64,000 nucleotides of DNA from Scleromitrula shiraiana (GCA_028455995.1 JABELC010000017.1:184828-248827), one strand, 5' to 3'. Counted from the stretch's first letter, positions 46,912-57,396 are shown. Translations and numbers: made by a program. The notes: a model not told the origin generated them from the letters alone.

Positions 46912-47937
46912 TCAATTATACCCCTCCAATTCCTTCTCAGTCCATTCCCATAATGCATCTGCCAACTTATCATTATATGCCAATGAAGTACCTTGTCCAG
47001 AAACCCCAACAGGTGTATAATACTCCCCAGCTTTAACCTCACCCTTCCCATCACCTTTCTTCGCTACTGAAGCCCATAGCTGATTCTTTGCTCCATCTTC
47101 TAAACTTGTATAAAGATAATCTCTCACTAGGCCCGCTGCTTTCCCAACAATTCCAAACCCTCCAAATAATGTATCATATAAATTTGTATTGACAACTCCG
47201 GGATGTAAAGAAGCCGCAGTGATCCCTTTATTACCATATCTTTTTTCGAACCCGCGGGCAAATAGTATATTGGAAAGTTTGGATTGACCATATCTTGTAT
47301 ATGTTAGGCGGTTCTTCATATCGGTTTTTAACTCATCAAAATGAATTCCCTTCGATGTTGCCAATCCATGTCCCATACTGGAAACAACAATAACTCGAAC
47401 ATCTGATTCCTTTTCTTCTGCCGTCTTCGATAGCGTTGGTAATAATAATTTTGTCAATAATGAATGCCCAACATGATTTGTACCAAATTGAATCTCATAG
47501 CCTTGTTCCGTCGTTCCGGGGGGTACTGTCATGATTCCAGCATTCAGGAATAACAGATCCAATCGACTTTCCTTCGCATTGAATTCTTTCGCACACGATT
47601 GTATTGAAGGGAGGGATGTAAGGTCGCATTGTAAGAAGGTAATTGGTGCATTGGGTATCTGTGAATGAATTTCTTGGATGGCGGTTGTAGCTTTGGATTC
47701 GGATCGAGCTGCGAGGTATATTCGTGATGGGTTATGCTTGGATAATTGTAGGATGGTTTCGAGACCTAGGCCGGAATTTCCTGGTGGTGAATTGGTTAGA
47801 TGAATGCAATGAGAGGGGGAGAGGAGAGGGGGGGGAAAGATACCTCCTGTAATGAAGATAATTTTTCCAGATAAATCCGGAATATCCTTCTCGGGATTGA
47901 ATGCAATGCCCCCTCTACCTAGCAGACCTAATAACAT
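46912..47937 (-). CDS. short-chain dehydrogenase/reductase (retinol dehydrogenase/WW-oxidoreductase-like)
   Basis: NAD(P)-dependent oxidoreductase of the classical SDR fold; substrate unknown. Exons 47937-47844 and 47780-46912 give 320 aa. Splicing restores the cofactor motif TGGNSGLG (residues 30-37). Further landmarks: LAARSESKA, LNAGIMT (111), catalytic Ser in VVSSMGH, Y195/K199 in YGQSK, and LHPGVVNTNL. The 63-nt intron is a multiple of three and has no stop, so a retained-intron mRNA would still encode a full-length protein with 21 extra residues inside the cofactor loop. The first 20 residues are hydrophobic/glycine-rich, possibly a weak membrane anchor. It faces away from the FAD oxidase gene across an 842-bp shared upstream region. 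Confidence 0.9.
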   Translation of the reverse strand: MLLGLLGRGGIAFNPEKDIPDLSGKIIFITGGIFPPPLLSPSHCIHLTNSPPGNSGLGLETILQLSKHNPSRIYLAARSESKATTAIQEIHSQIPNAPITFLQCDLTSLPSIQSCAKEFNAKESRLDLLFLNAGIMTVPPGTTEQGYEIQFGTNHVGHSLLTKLLLPTLSKTAEEKESDVRVIVVSSMGHGLATSKGIHFDELKTDMKNRLTYTRYGQSKLSNILFARGFEKRYGNKGITAASLHPGVVNTNLYDTLFGGFGIVGKAAGLVRDYLYTSLEDGAKNQLWASVAKKGDGKGEVKAGEYYTPVGVSGQGTSLAYNDKLADALWEWTEKELEGYN

Positions 47938-48779
47938 AGTTACCAGTGTAATAGCTTAGATTATATATATATATATATAATTAAACAAATAGCTCAAGGT
48001 GAGAGGTTTCGTGGTTGTCTTGGTTGTCGTCGCTGCGTCGCAGACGTCATGGTTTGTATGGTGATAACTAATCAATAATTCACTAGCCCATTTTTCTTGA
48101 GATGCATTCAATTATCGAAGCATTCCGCTCCTTCATGCCACCGCCACGGAAGAATCAATTCACCTCAATGATGGCGACCGAAATTTGATGTTTGAGAAGT
48201 CGAATTGATAATGTTGTTGGTACTTCCGTCGTACCTGGTTTTGATCCCGACAACGCGTCGCCATCAGTACAGTACAACCCACAGCTTTGTTCGGCGCGGT
48301 TCAATTGATTTCCTGTTATCTTTCTGTTCAATTACAGAAAATTCTCACATTCTTCATCATGAGCTTCATATATCACATTCCCCCAGAATATTTGGCGTGG
48401 AAATGCATGCGGCATCTTCGAAGTATCATTTTGGGTACTGATGCAGAAGCTGAAGCTTCCAGTGAATTTGGTGGGCGTTTTCCTTACTATATAACATACC
48501 CAGAGTTCCGGATCTAGATGCCATCTAGGTACAAAGAATGCTTGCTGCAACTGTTGTATTTCTATGAGATTTGGTTGGTGTTACATCATGAAGATAACTG
48601 CATCTGCAGGTTGCCAAAATTAATTCAACAGCGATTTATTGAGGTCATCATACGGAATAGTTTCCCAATTAAGGCAATGGTCGAATAGTTCCTGTGGCCT
48701 ATCGTGCATCGTGGGTATATACATAAATATATATCTTCCTTATGTATCTCCTATCTCATTCCATTATTGCTCATCTAAA
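47938..48779. promoter_or_regulatory. divergent promoter region between SDR and FAD-linked oxidase
   Basis: 842 bp between divergent start codons. Contains a (TA)n run at about 47963-47980 and a GC-rich patch at 48025-48050 with a palindromic TGCGTCGCA directly followed by GACGTCAT, a CRE-like bZIP site. No gene of its own seen. Confidence 0.4.
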
Positions 48780-50480
48780 ATGCCGGTATTTTCATTCATA
48801 TATATATTCTTGACCCTCTTCATTCTCATGGAGAGTACAAGATCTGAAGATATATGGTCATCCCTCAACAAAACTCTTTCCGGACGTTTACATAAAACTA
48901 AGCCAATCTCACTTCCCTGCTTTTCGATATACGAAGGACAACCAATTGACCCCGATCCAGTAAATTGTGCTGAGATTCAATCAAATTACATTTCTTCTGA
49001 TTATCGGGCTGAATTTTACAATGGATTCATGAACAATCAGGACGAATTGTGTCTCACAAATATCACGGATCAATGTGTACTGAACAATGCTTTACCTACG
49101 GATCCAACAGCATTCAAAAATGTTAGTTGCAATCAAGGAAGCGTTTCAAAATATTATATTCAAGTGGAATCCGACTTCGATGTCATGGCAGCCCTCGAAT
49201 TTGCTCGAACTGATGGTATAAGTTTATCCATTAAGAATAGTGGTCATGATTATCTTGCTCGAAATAGTCATAAAGATTCCCTCGCTCTTTGGATGAGGAA
49301 AGTCTCAGGCATGACACATAATAGTTCCTTCATACCGGAGGGATGTTACGGTACTCCTATGAATGTAATAACTACAGCTGCTGGTGTTAATACAAATGAC
49401 GTTTATGAATTTGCCGAAGCTCAAAATGTCACATTCATAGGAGGTTATGCAACCACAATTGGTGTTGCAGGTGGATGGGTACAAGCAGGTGGACATTCGG
49501 TTCTTTCACCTGTTTATGGATTAGGAATTGATCGAGTTGTTCAATATAAAGTTATAACAGCCGATGGACTTCTACGAGTTGCAAATGAATGTCAACATTC
49601 TGATTTATTTTGGGCGCTTAGAGGTGGTGGTGGGGGAACATTTGGTATAGTTATGGAAGCTACGCATCGTGTTGAACCAAGAATCCAATTAGCTGTTGCT
49701 TCCATTCGATATAATCAAAGTTCTTCCAACATACTGGAATGGTTATCTATCATCGTTAATAATTCTTTGCCATGGGCAAATCAAGGTTGGGGTGGTCATT
49801 ATCAAAGTACAGGTTTGATCAGTGTTACTCCATTACTCAATCTATCTGAAGCAATCAAATCCATGGAACCTGCTACAAAATTCGCACAAGCAAATAATGG
49901 TTCCGCTATTATCGAAATTCTTCCATCTTGGTATTCATTTTATACCAAATATTTAACACCAAATGAAGCTGCAGTTGGTGGACTTCGACCTCTAGCAACA
50001 AGACTTATTCCAGCATCTCTATTTGATAACGAAGAAGGAAGATCCAAGTTGATAGCATTCCTAACATATCTTGTCTCACTCGGTCGATCAATTTATATCC
50101 CAAATACGACACCTTGGTTATATCCTTGGAAAGAAGGTTCAACATCTGCAACACCTGCGTGGAGGAATTCAATTTGGGAACTTTCATATGGCAGTGTTTG
50201 GAAATACAATTCAACGGTTGACGAACGAAAAGCTCAAATTGATATGCTAAATAATCTAACCACGATCATTGAGGATTTAACTCCGAATGGTGGTGCTTAT
50301 TTTAATGAGGCTCATCCGTGGACTGAAGATTGGAAGGAAGCTTGGTGGGGCTCGGAAAATTATGAAAAGTTGTTGGATATCAAGAGGAAATATGATCCGG
50401 ATGGGTTCCTAGGTTGTTGGAAATGTGTGGGGTTTGAGGAGGATACTGCGGAGGAGAAGTTTCCTTGTCTCCAAGTTTGA
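48780..50480 (+). CDS. secreted FAD-linked (BBE-like) oxidoreductase
   Basis: Berberine-bridge-type flavoproteins oxidise carbohydrates, phenolics or secondary metabolites with O2. Intronless, 566 aa. I chose ATG 48780 because it gives a clean hydrophobic signal peptide (FSFIYIFLTLFILME); the frame is open upstream to 48639 without such a feature. Landmarks: H156 in KNSGHDY (probable 8-alpha-histidyl FAD site), WVQAGGHSVLSPVYGLGIDR, VVQYKVITADGLLRVAN, DLFWALRGGGGGTFGIV, and the BBE C-terminus YDPDGFLGCWKCVGFE. The second flavin-linking Cys of bicovalent members is absent at WVQAGGH, so attachment is probably through His only. Many N-glycosylation sequons fit secretion. Its divergent SDR neighbour could act in the same pathway, but this is inference. 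Confidence 0.9.
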   Translation: MPVFSFIYIFLTLFILMESTRSEDIWSSLNKTLSGRLHKTKPISLPCFSIYEGQPIDPDPVNCAEIQSNYISSDYRAEFYNGFMNNQDELCLTNITDQCVLNNALPTDPTAFKNVSCNQGSVSKYYIQVESDFDVMAALEFARTDGISLSIKNSGHDYLARNSHKDSLALWMRKVSGMTHNSSFIPEGCYGTPMNVITTAAGVNTNDVYEFAEAQNVTFIGGYATTIGVAGGWVQAGGHSVLSPVYGLGIDRVVQYKVITADGLLRVANECQHSDLFWALRGGGGGTFGIVMEATHRVEPRIQLAVASIRYNQSSSNILEWLSIIVNNSLPWANQGWGGHYQSTGLISVTPLLNLSEAIKSMEPATKFAQANNGSAIIEILPSWYSFYTKYLTPNEAAVGGLRPLATRLIPASLFDNEEGRSKLIAFLTYLVSLGRSIYIPNTTPWLYPWKEGSTSATPAWRNSIWELSYGSVWKYNSTVDERKAQIDMLNNLTTIIEDLTPNGGAYFNEAHPWTEDWKEAWWGSENYEKLLDIKRKYDPDGFLGCWKCVGFEEDTAEEKFPCLQV

Positions 50481-51116
50481 GAGTATCGAGAATTAATCCA
50501 TTTACTTACACCTTTCTAATTGTTCACCATGCCTCAACTTCCTGCTTGTACTAGTGGTCGGTGCTGCAAGTTAAATCGGATGAATAAAGTGAAAGCTCAG
50601 TTCCAATGATGCCTTGAGGTTCCTTCCGCAGTGTGTATAACATCAAGTTATTTACAGTCTCTTCCATGATGTATCCACCATATTTTCATTGAAAGAACTC
50701 CGCTGCTTTCCCGGTCATCCTGTTTTCACAAGAAGATACAGCATTTTCAGATTGTTTCATGCATTTAGTATTTATGTGGCTACTATGATGGGTGGAGAGC
50801 TTGAGCGGGTGGGTGGGGGCTGAAATTGAGGGGTATTCCGCCCCATTTCATAAAGCAAACTTTGAAATTTCAGATCAAATTTATCCAACCATCGTTGTCA
50901 CAATCTGCAGCGTGTGAAAATTACTCGTGTCTCGAATTCAAGGTATTTCTGATGATTGTAATAACATCTAGCTAATTACCATGCTGCAGCTCGATTAATA
51001 GTTGATGACGCTGGAGTCGAACATCCTTGGTACCATCAACGTTCGCTCATTTCCTCCGATATCTCCCACCTCATTCTTGCTTATCCCAATATTCACCCAC
51101 ATTTCGTAGCAAGTAC
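50481..51116. other. intergenic, convergent 3' ends
   Basis: Between the FAD oxidase (+) and the membrane protein (-). No open frame or repeat of note. Confidence 0.45.
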
Positions 51117-51734
51117 TTAATCCTTCTTCCCATCCATAATCTTCGACGTATCATCCTTCTCTCCCCCACAAATCTCGATCGATGAGATGTTTTCCTCCTC
51201 ATTCCCCAAGATTGTTAACTCTGACATCTCCTCTATTTCAGCCGCCAGTTGCACCTTTTCTTCTTTGTTATACAAGCCCTTTTGTTGAAAATAAACCACC
51301 AACGAACTGACAGAGAAAAGAAAGTAACCAATTATCGCACAACCACCAGAGATTAGTCCAGTATACCAGTCTGTCTGAAGATCCTCTACACTCCGTGGGT
51401 TGGGGTTGGAAGCCATTTCTTCGAACTTCTGTACCAATAACCATGTCCAAAACAACATAAGCGTGAATGCGCAAAGAATAAGTCGTATCGACTCTTTGTC
51501 CGCAATCTCATAAGAACGTTTCTTGAGGTAGCGTTTATCTCGAATAGCATCCCTGAAGAGTCGGATGGCACAATATACTAAAGGTATAATGAAAGAAGCC
51601 GGCCAAAGTAAAACGAGTACGCCGGAATCTTTGAGAGAATGCACAGGCCAGATGATCCAACAAAACATTGAGATAAGGCTGATAAAGGAGGGTATGGTGG
51701 GAAGCCATAGATTTAGGGTCTCGTGTGTAGACAT
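51117..51734 (-). CDS. four-span membrane protein, unknown family
   Basis: Single exon, 205 aa from ATG 51734. Four hydrophobic segments are visible: about residues 10-31 (IPSFISLISMFCWIIWP), 38-58 (GVLVLLWPASFIIPLVYCAI), 85-103 (LILCAFTLMLFWTWLLV) and 128-150 (GLISGGCAIIGYFLFSVSSL). A basic loop (FRDAIRDKRYLKKRS) lies between spans two and three. The C-terminal 50 residues are acidic and soluble. No family signature is recognised. It could be a small integral protein of the plasma membrane or ER; codon look and length support a real gene. Confidence 0.7.
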   Translation of the reverse strand: MSTHETLNLWLPTIPSFISLISMFCWIIWPVHSLKDSGVLVLLWPASFIIPLVYCAIRLFRDAIRDKRYLKKRSYEIADKESIRLILCAFTLMLFWTWLLVQKFEEMASNPNPRSVEDLQTDWYTGLISGGCAIIGYFLFSVSSLVVYFQQKGLYNKEEKVQLAAEIEEMSELTILGNEEENISSIEICGGEKDDTSKIMDGKKD

Positions 51735-52306
51735 AATGATGTTTTCTGTTGAATATGGATAGTTTGATAGATATAAATGTAGTGACTTATTTTGATAAGG
51801 TGTATGTTTGAGAAATGAGAGCTGATGAAGAATTTCTATGCCAGTATCGAGTATAATAAGAAGGAACGATTGCCGGATAGTGGTTTTGTGTGAACTCCTT
51901 GCCTCGGAGAGGCGCCTTCCCCGATAGGTTTGTCAACACCCGTTCTCGGTATGATTGCAAACGCGGTGATCTGGTCCCAGAAAGTAAAAGAATATTCATG
52001 AAGCTTTCCAAGGTTTGGACGAGAAATGCTGTAGCAGTATCATTAGTGAATCTGCGAAATCCCGACGAGATATCGAAACTTTTCCCCTAATTGATATAAA
52101 AAGGTATCTTCAAATTGTCCTCTCGGATCATTTTCGCCTTGCAATTTGCCATGATCTTATCATGTCCTCATAAAACTGGATCGCATCTCTAAACAGGCTG
52201 TATGCTTACTCAGTCAAAAGTATTCTCGTTGTAATTTGTATTCACTTCATCCATTCCCGGGCCATAATTTGAATCCCCCAAGAAATTTCAATGGATGGTG
52301 AGAACA
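51735..52306. other. intergenic
   Basis: Upstream of the membrane protein (-) and downstream of the nitronate monooxygenase (-). Short open frames on both strands look like chance. No repeats. Confidence 0.45.
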
Positions 52307-53368
52307 TTACAAGTTCTGATTCCTAAAAACTTCCGAAGCTTTTTCCTTCACTTCATTAACGATATCCTCGGCCGATATCACATCATTGATCAATCCAACT
52401 CCAGTACCAGCATACGCAACCATTCTTCCATGAGAACCCCAAGCTTCATCACCCTTCTTAAGTTCTTCCTTGTATAATCGAACGTTTTCCTCATCAGTCA
52501 TTCCATCCTGTTCATCTTGATGACCTTTATTGAGTAAAGCTCGACCATCATATTGTGAAGGCCATCCAACTGTTGTTTTCAATCGATCACACAGAGTAGA
52601 CCGACCGGTACTAATGCCACCATCCTTAGCTTTAATAAGTTCCCTTTGCCATCCTCGAGGAATGCCTGCTTCTTTGGCAGCTAGAAATCTAGTACCCATC
52701 ACTGTTCCTGTAGCGCCAAGACACAACGCAGCAGCAACTCCTCTCCCATCTGTAATACCACCTGCTGCAAGTAATGGTATATTCTGAAATCCTATATCTC
52801 CTAGAGCATTTGAAACTTCTGGAAGTAACGAAATTATACTCGCTGACCGAGCTAGACCATGACCACCAGCATCGGATCCTTGTATTACTAGGACATCAGG
52901 ATTTGCGACATCCATCATATCGAGCGCTTCCTTGACTGTTCCAACTTGAACCCAAACCGAAACTTCGTTGTCGCTAACAGACTTAAGTTCTCGTGCCCAT
53001 TCCTTCAAATCCGAAGTTTCCTTAGGAGCATAAAGCCATACGGCTGATGGTTTATGTTTCTTGGTAGCTTCCAGAGCAACATTCAGTTTACAGTCCCAAT
53101 TTTGGAACCCAATGCCAATGGGAAGCCGATCCAAGTTTGAGACTTGACTTATTCCTTGAAAATGTGTTTTTGTGTTTGTAAGAATTTGATCGAGATTTGC
53201 TAGATTTTTACCACCCGCTAGAAATCCAATACCTCCTGCTTTACTGACGGATGCTGCAAGTGCAGGTGTAGCAGCACCTAACATTGGTGCTGAGATAATC
53301 AATGGAGTTTGGATCCATGGGAAAGATTTCTGCATGTATCGTAATGCTACACGGCCTGACCCTGCCAT
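52307..53368 (-). CDS. nitronate monooxygenase (2-nitropropane dioxygenase family)
   Basis: FMN enzyme that oxidises alkyl nitronates, including propionate-3-nitronate, to carbonyl compounds with release of nitrite. One exon, 353 aa from ATG 53368. Landmarks: the FMN-binding start PLIISAPMLGAATPALAASV, KAGGIGFLAGG, catalytic His170 in VIQGSDAGGHG, LLAAGGITDGRGVAAALCLG and TVMGTRFLAAKEA. It is transcribed away from flavohemoglobin with 641 bp between the start codons. Nitronate oxidation yields nitrite and possibly NO-related species, which flavohemoglobin could handle, so the pair makes biochemical sense. The product name is secure to family level; the true substrate is unknown. Confidence 0.9.
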   Translation of the reverse strand: MAGSGRVALRYMQKSFPWIQTPLIISAPMLGAATPALAASVSKAGGIGFLAGGKNLANLDQILTNTKTHFQGISQVSNLDRLPIGIGFQNWDCKLNVALEATKKHKPSAVWLYAPKETSDLKEWARELKSVSDNEVSVWVQVGTVKEALDMMDVANPDVLVIQGSDAGGHGLARSASIISLLPEVSNALGDIGFQNIPLLAAGGITDGRGVAAALCLGATGTVMGTRFLAAKEAGIPRGWQRELIKAKDGGISTGRSTLCDRLKTTVGWPSQYDGRALLNKGHQDEQDGMTDEENVRLYKEELKKGDEAWGSHGRMVAYAGTGVGLINDVISAEDIVNEVKEKASEVFRNQNL

Positions 53369-54009
53369 TTTCAATCGAATCTCACTGATATTTCGTGAAC
53401 ATTACTTGTAGTTTATCGGTTCTAAAGTTGGAACATTTTCAAGGAATGTATATATATCAAGAGATAGGTCCGTAAACATTGCTTGTAGTTACAAGGTCTT
53501 GCTTACTCACTTGATTATTCTGCATCAGTGGCGCATCACTGCGGGGATATTACGAGCCTTCATGACCGCAGATGCCCCGAATTCATGATTATCCGAAGTT
53601 TCCCGAGTTAAAAATATATATTCAAACATCTCCCCGGAAATGCTTCAACTATCGGTGAATTCCGTACATAATGGGAAGACAAAAATAACATTCAATTGCA
53701 TTGTTCATGAATACTTTTTACCAGCGAACATGCCACTTCTCGCAGTTAGACCAATAATATATAAAGTATTAATTACATGATATAAGGAGTGGAAAGATCA
53801 AATGATGTTAGAAATTTTTCGCCACGTCTGACCAAATTTTGCTGATGGAGGATGAAAATATATAACCATGAAGTTACTCAAATAGAACCTGTTCCCAGGT
53901 GTTCAAAGATGTATACTTTGATACATTTCACTCCAAACATTAACCCATGAATTCAGAACATCAAGCGAAACAATCATAGCCTACCACAGCACAAACTATA
54001 CACTTTGAC
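53369..54009. promoter_or_regulatory. divergent promoter between nitronate monooxygenase and flavohemoglobin
   Basis: Contains a 16-bp direct repeat AACATTRCTTGTAGTT at 53398-53413 and 53475-53490 (15 of 16 identical), close to the nitronate monooxygenase start. CCG/CGG words that Zn2Cys6 proteins favour lie around 53540-53640 (GCGGGGA, CCCCGAATTC, ATCCGAAG, CCCCGGAAA). The flavohemoglobin side has TATATAAA near 53756-53763. No gene of its own. Confidence 0.45.
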
Positions 54010-55248
54010 ATGTCGCTCACAGCACAACAAATCGAGATAATCAAGACCACAGTACCTATTCTACAGGAACGTGGTGCTAACATCACAACTCTATTCTACA
54101 AAAATGTCCTTGCCGCCCATCCAAGCTTGAACAATGTCTTCAACCAAACAAATCAAAACAATGGAGCCCAACCCCGTGCTCTTGCCGGAGCTCTCTATGC
54201 TTACGCAGCCAATATCGATAATCTCTCAGTATTATCGGATGCTGTGGAAAGAATCTGTCAAAAACACGCATCTTTGTTCATTCGACCAGAACATTATCCA
54301 ATTGTTGGAAAGTATTTGCTAGAGGCAATGGGTGAAGTACTCGGCACATCATTGACGCCAGAGATACTAGATGCATGGACCGCAGCATATGGACAGTTAG
54401 CCAAGCTTATGATTGATAGAGAAGCTCAATTATATCAGGAAGCTGGTGAATGGGAAGAATGGAGAGATTTCAAGGTTGTCAGAAAAGTTAAAGAATCCAG
54501 CATCATCACATCTTTTTACCTGGAACCTGTGGATGGAAAACCTCTTCCACTTTTCAAACCTGGACAGTACACTTCGGTTCAAATCCATGTACCACAGCTT
54601 GGATACTTGCAATCAAGACAATACTCATTGAGTGATCGTCCCAATGAAAAGTATTATCGAATCAGTGTCAAACGGGAGGATGCGCTTGAATTGCCGGGAT
54701 TGAATGTTCCAGTTGAAGCAGGTATTATCTCGAATTTACTTCACGACACAAAGGAAGAGGGTGACTTAGTACAATTATCCCATCCACAGGGCGAATTCTT
54801 CCTCGACTTGCAAAGCAACCCCAATTCACCAATTGTTTTGATTTCAGCAGGAGTTGGACTTACACCTATGGTTTCCATACTCAACACTCTGGTGGAGAAG
54901 GCGAGTACCAGATCTATATCATGGATTCACGCTACTAGGAGCAAAGATGTGCAAGCGTTTCATTCTCATGTAAGATTTATTGATTCAACTCATGACAATG
55001 TCAAGTCATGGGTTTTCGTTAAGAATCAATCCTCTGAGGATGGTAAAGATCCAGTCGATGATCTTACGGGGAGAATGGATCTGTCAAAAGTAAAAGATGA
55101 GGCTCTACATTTAGATGTTTCTTCTACAACCTATTTTATTTGCGGACCAGGTGGATTCATGTCTGATATGAGCAAGTCTCTGCAGGATTATGGCGTATCT
55201 GAGGAAAAGATTAAATTGGAAGTTTTTGGTACTGGGGAAGCTCAATGA
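54010..55248 (+). CDS. flavohemoglobin (nitric oxide dioxygenase)
   Basis: Converts NO and O2 to nitrate using NAD(P)H, protecting against nitrosative stress. Single exon, 412 aa, normal length. The globin domain (residues 1-140) has Tyr30 (B10 position, LFYKN) and proximal His86 (ICQKHASLF). The FAD domain shows FKPGQYTSVQIHVP and SRQYSLSD. The NAD domain shows ISAGVGLTPMVS and YFICGPGGFM. The C-terminus IKLEVFGTGEA is typical. No targeting peptide is apparent, so it is probably cytosolic; the two-copy situation common in fungi cannot be judged here. It is divergent from nitronate monooxygenase and followed by the MFS transporter in the same direction. Confidence 0.95.
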   Translation: MSLTAQQIEIIKTTVPILQERGANITTLFYKNVLAAHPSLNNVFNQTNQNNGAQPRALAGALYAYAANIDNLSVLSDAVERICQKHASLFIRPEHYPIVGKYLLEAMGEVLGTSLTPEILDAWTAAYGQLAKLMIDREAQLYQEAGEWEEWRDFKVVRKVKESSIITSFYLEPVDGKPLPLFKPGQYTSVQIHVPQLGYLQSRQYSLSDRPNEKYYRISVKREDALELPGLNVPVEAGIISNLLHDTKEEGDLVQLSHPQGEFFLDLQSNPNSPIVLISAGVGLTPMVSILNTLVEKASTRSISWIHATRSKDVQAFHSHVRFIDSTHDNVKSWVFVKNQSSEDGKDPVDDLTGRMDLSKVKDEALHLDVSSTTYFICGPGGFMSDMSKSLQDYGVSEEKIKLEVFGTGEAQ

Positions 55249-55871
55249 AAGATCAAAAGTTCAGGTGTATATACAATAGAGAGAAAGTAGAGATGTGATA
55301 TCCATAGTTATATGAACTCCACTAATATTTAAAATTCTTATTTGATAAAATGAAATGTCCCAACATGAACATGATGATGCTAAATACTAGAACTTAATAC
55401 TGAAGACTAAAACCATATTATTAGCAAATCTGTCATCCTAGCGACCCAATCATGGATATAGGTGCCCATGAGATGCTGAAATCCCCAATTTTTATATTTC
55501 AATTGACAAAAAAGCAACGATAGTGTGAATAGGGCATATATGATTTGACAGGAGCGGGAGGATGAGCCATCCATTCATTCATTCCACTTTCCCCTAACTC
55601 CCCGCAATACCCGGCCCACCCGGCATTGACGAAAACATACTTCGAAAGTCCCACTAATTCTGTAAATTTATAATTAGTGTAAAGAATTTTCTGTATTTGT
55701 TGACTCATATTTAATTTAATTGCTTTTAAGTCCAAGATTGATGAGACATATATTGGTTTTCCCGAATATATAAGTGCCATAGTCCTAGTAGCTTCGCTGC
55801 TGGGCAAACAAATATAAGATGCAATTTATATTTATTACGGCGTTACATGAACATATCCAACCCCAATCATA
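55249..55871. other. intergenic, flavohemoglobin 3' side and MFS promoter
   Basis: The minus-strand open frame here (55499-55807) lacks an ATG at its start and has no family features; I do not count it as a gene. Nothing else seen. Confidence 0.4.
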
Positions 55872-57176
55872 ATGAATGACCCAGAGAAGGGCACGCAAGA
55901 TTATGAATCATCCGATAATAACGATGAGGTTTTACCAAATCCAACCAAAGGAAACGACACAGATACCACCCCGGGTCCCCCACCAGATGGAGGGAAAACA
56001 GCTTGGCTTCACGCCATTCTCACACATTTCGTATTCTTCAACAGTTGGGGATTTGCCAATAGCTATGGCATCTTTCAACAATATTACGCAACTGCCTTAG
56101 ATCGCCCTAAATCAGATATCGCCTGGATTGGAAGTGTTCAAGTTTTTCTTCTGTTCTCCGTTGGTGTTCTTGGCGGGCGAGCAACAGATGCTGGATACTT
56201 CAAAATTACATTCATCACCGGAGTTGTACTTCAACTTTTGGGTGTTTTTTTGACGAGTTTATGCAAAACTTATTGGCAAGTGTTCCTAGCACATGCTGTA
56301 TGCGTTGGGCTGGGTAATGGGTTTACTTTCTGTCCCGCACTATCAATACTTTCGACATACTTCTCGAGAAATCGTGCTTTGGCAGTTGGGATCGCGGCTG
56401 CTGGTGCGGCAAGTGGTGGACTTGTATACCCAGCCGTGGTTCATTCCTTGCTTGGAAAGGTCGGATTTCCATGGACGTTGCGTGTTGTGGGTTTAATCAT
56501 GCTAGCTACTCAAATCCCTTCGATTCTATTCTTCAAGCCTCGATTACCCCCAAATAAGACCGGAGATCTTGTGGAATGGACAGCATTTAAAGAACCAGCC
56601 TATATATTTTTTACTTTAGCAATGTTCTTCAACTTTTGGGGATTATATTTTGCATTTTTCTACCTCGGAACATTTGCTCGCGATAGATTGGACGTCACAT
56701 CACAAACCTCGGTCAATTTATTGATGATGTTGAATGGTATTGGAATATTGGGAAGAATTATTCCAAACTTGATCGGAGATCGTATCACTGGACCTTTCAA
56801 TGTCCTTATCCCATTCAGTGTTGGAGCTTGCATTCTGGTATATTGCTGGGCGGCAGTTGAAACAGTAACTGGAATGTATGTGTTTGCAATTATATATGGT
56901 TTTATCGCCGCAGCACTACAAGCACTTTTTCCAGCTACTGCTCCAAGTTTGACTAAAGATATCAAGAAAACTGGTGTGAGATTAGGAATGATATTAAGTG
57001 TTGTTAGCTTCGCATGTTTGACAGGTCCACCTATTTCTGGTGCATTGATTGAGGTAGGAGGTGGAAGTTATCTTTATGCTCAAATATTTGCTGCATCTTC
57101 GATATTTGTTGGAGCGATATGTCTCTTTGCTTCGAGGACTGCAAAAGCTGGGTTGGTTTGGAATATAAAAGTTTGA
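55872..57176 (+). CDS. MFS transporter, monocarboxylate-transporter (MCT/MCH) type
   Basis: Single exon, 434 aa. An acidic, soluble N-terminus ends in PPDGGKTAWLHAILTHFVFF, the MCT-family entry motif (D-G-G-x-x-x-W), followed by SWGFANSYGIFQQYY. Twelve membrane spans can be counted, with SRNRALAVGIAAAGAASGGL in the fifth-helix region and GRIIPNLIGDRITGP after span eight. Fungal members carry carboxylates, riboflavin or unknown metabolites. Position between flavohemoglobin and a Zn2Cys6 regulator suggests it serves the same small gene group, but its cargo cannot be read from sequence. Confidence 0.88.
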   Translation: MNDPEKGTQDYESSDNNDEVLPNPTKGNDTDTTPGPPPDGGKTAWLHAILTHFVFFNSWGFANSYGIFQQYYATALDRPKSDIAWIGSVQVFLLFSVGVLGGRATDAGYFKITFITGVVLQLLGVFLTSLCKTYWQVFLAHAVCVGLGNGFTFCPALSILSTYFSRNRALAVGIAAAGAASGGLVYPAVVHSLLGKVGFPWTLRVVGLIMLATQIPSILFFKPRLPPNKTGDLVEWTAFKEPAYIFFTLAMFFNFWGLYFAFFYLGTFARDRLDVTSQTSVNLLMMLNGIGILGRIIPNLIGDRITGPFNVLIPFSVGACILVYCWAAVETVTGMYVFAIIYGFIAAALQALFPATAPSLTKDIKKTGVRLGMILSVVSFACLTGPPISGALIEVGGGSYLYAQIFAASSIFVGAICLFASRTAKAGLVWNIKV

Positions 57177-57396
57177 GTTGATATTCGTAGAGGATTGGTT
57201 TGGGTAGATTAGACATAGAAAACTAAGATAATAAATTCGCAACTTTTCTTCCGGCGGGAGTTGATTAATCTAGTGATCGAGTTGGAAGAAAAAATGGTAA
57301 TGGTGATGTTGGGACTTGTAGTTGAGGTGGGGTTCGAGGCGGCGAGGTCAAGGCTCAAGCTTACATAATATCGACGAACGGAAAATTGCTTTCTTC

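Noticed and set aside
52530..52787. Plus-strand frames inside the nitronate monooxygenase and other large genes
   Set aside because: Antisense shadows of a clearly identified gene.
55499..55807. 102-codon minus-strand open frame between flavohemoglobin and the MFS transporter
   Set aside because: It starts at a TTG, has no recognisable motif and lies where a promoter is expected. It could only be revived by transcript evidence.
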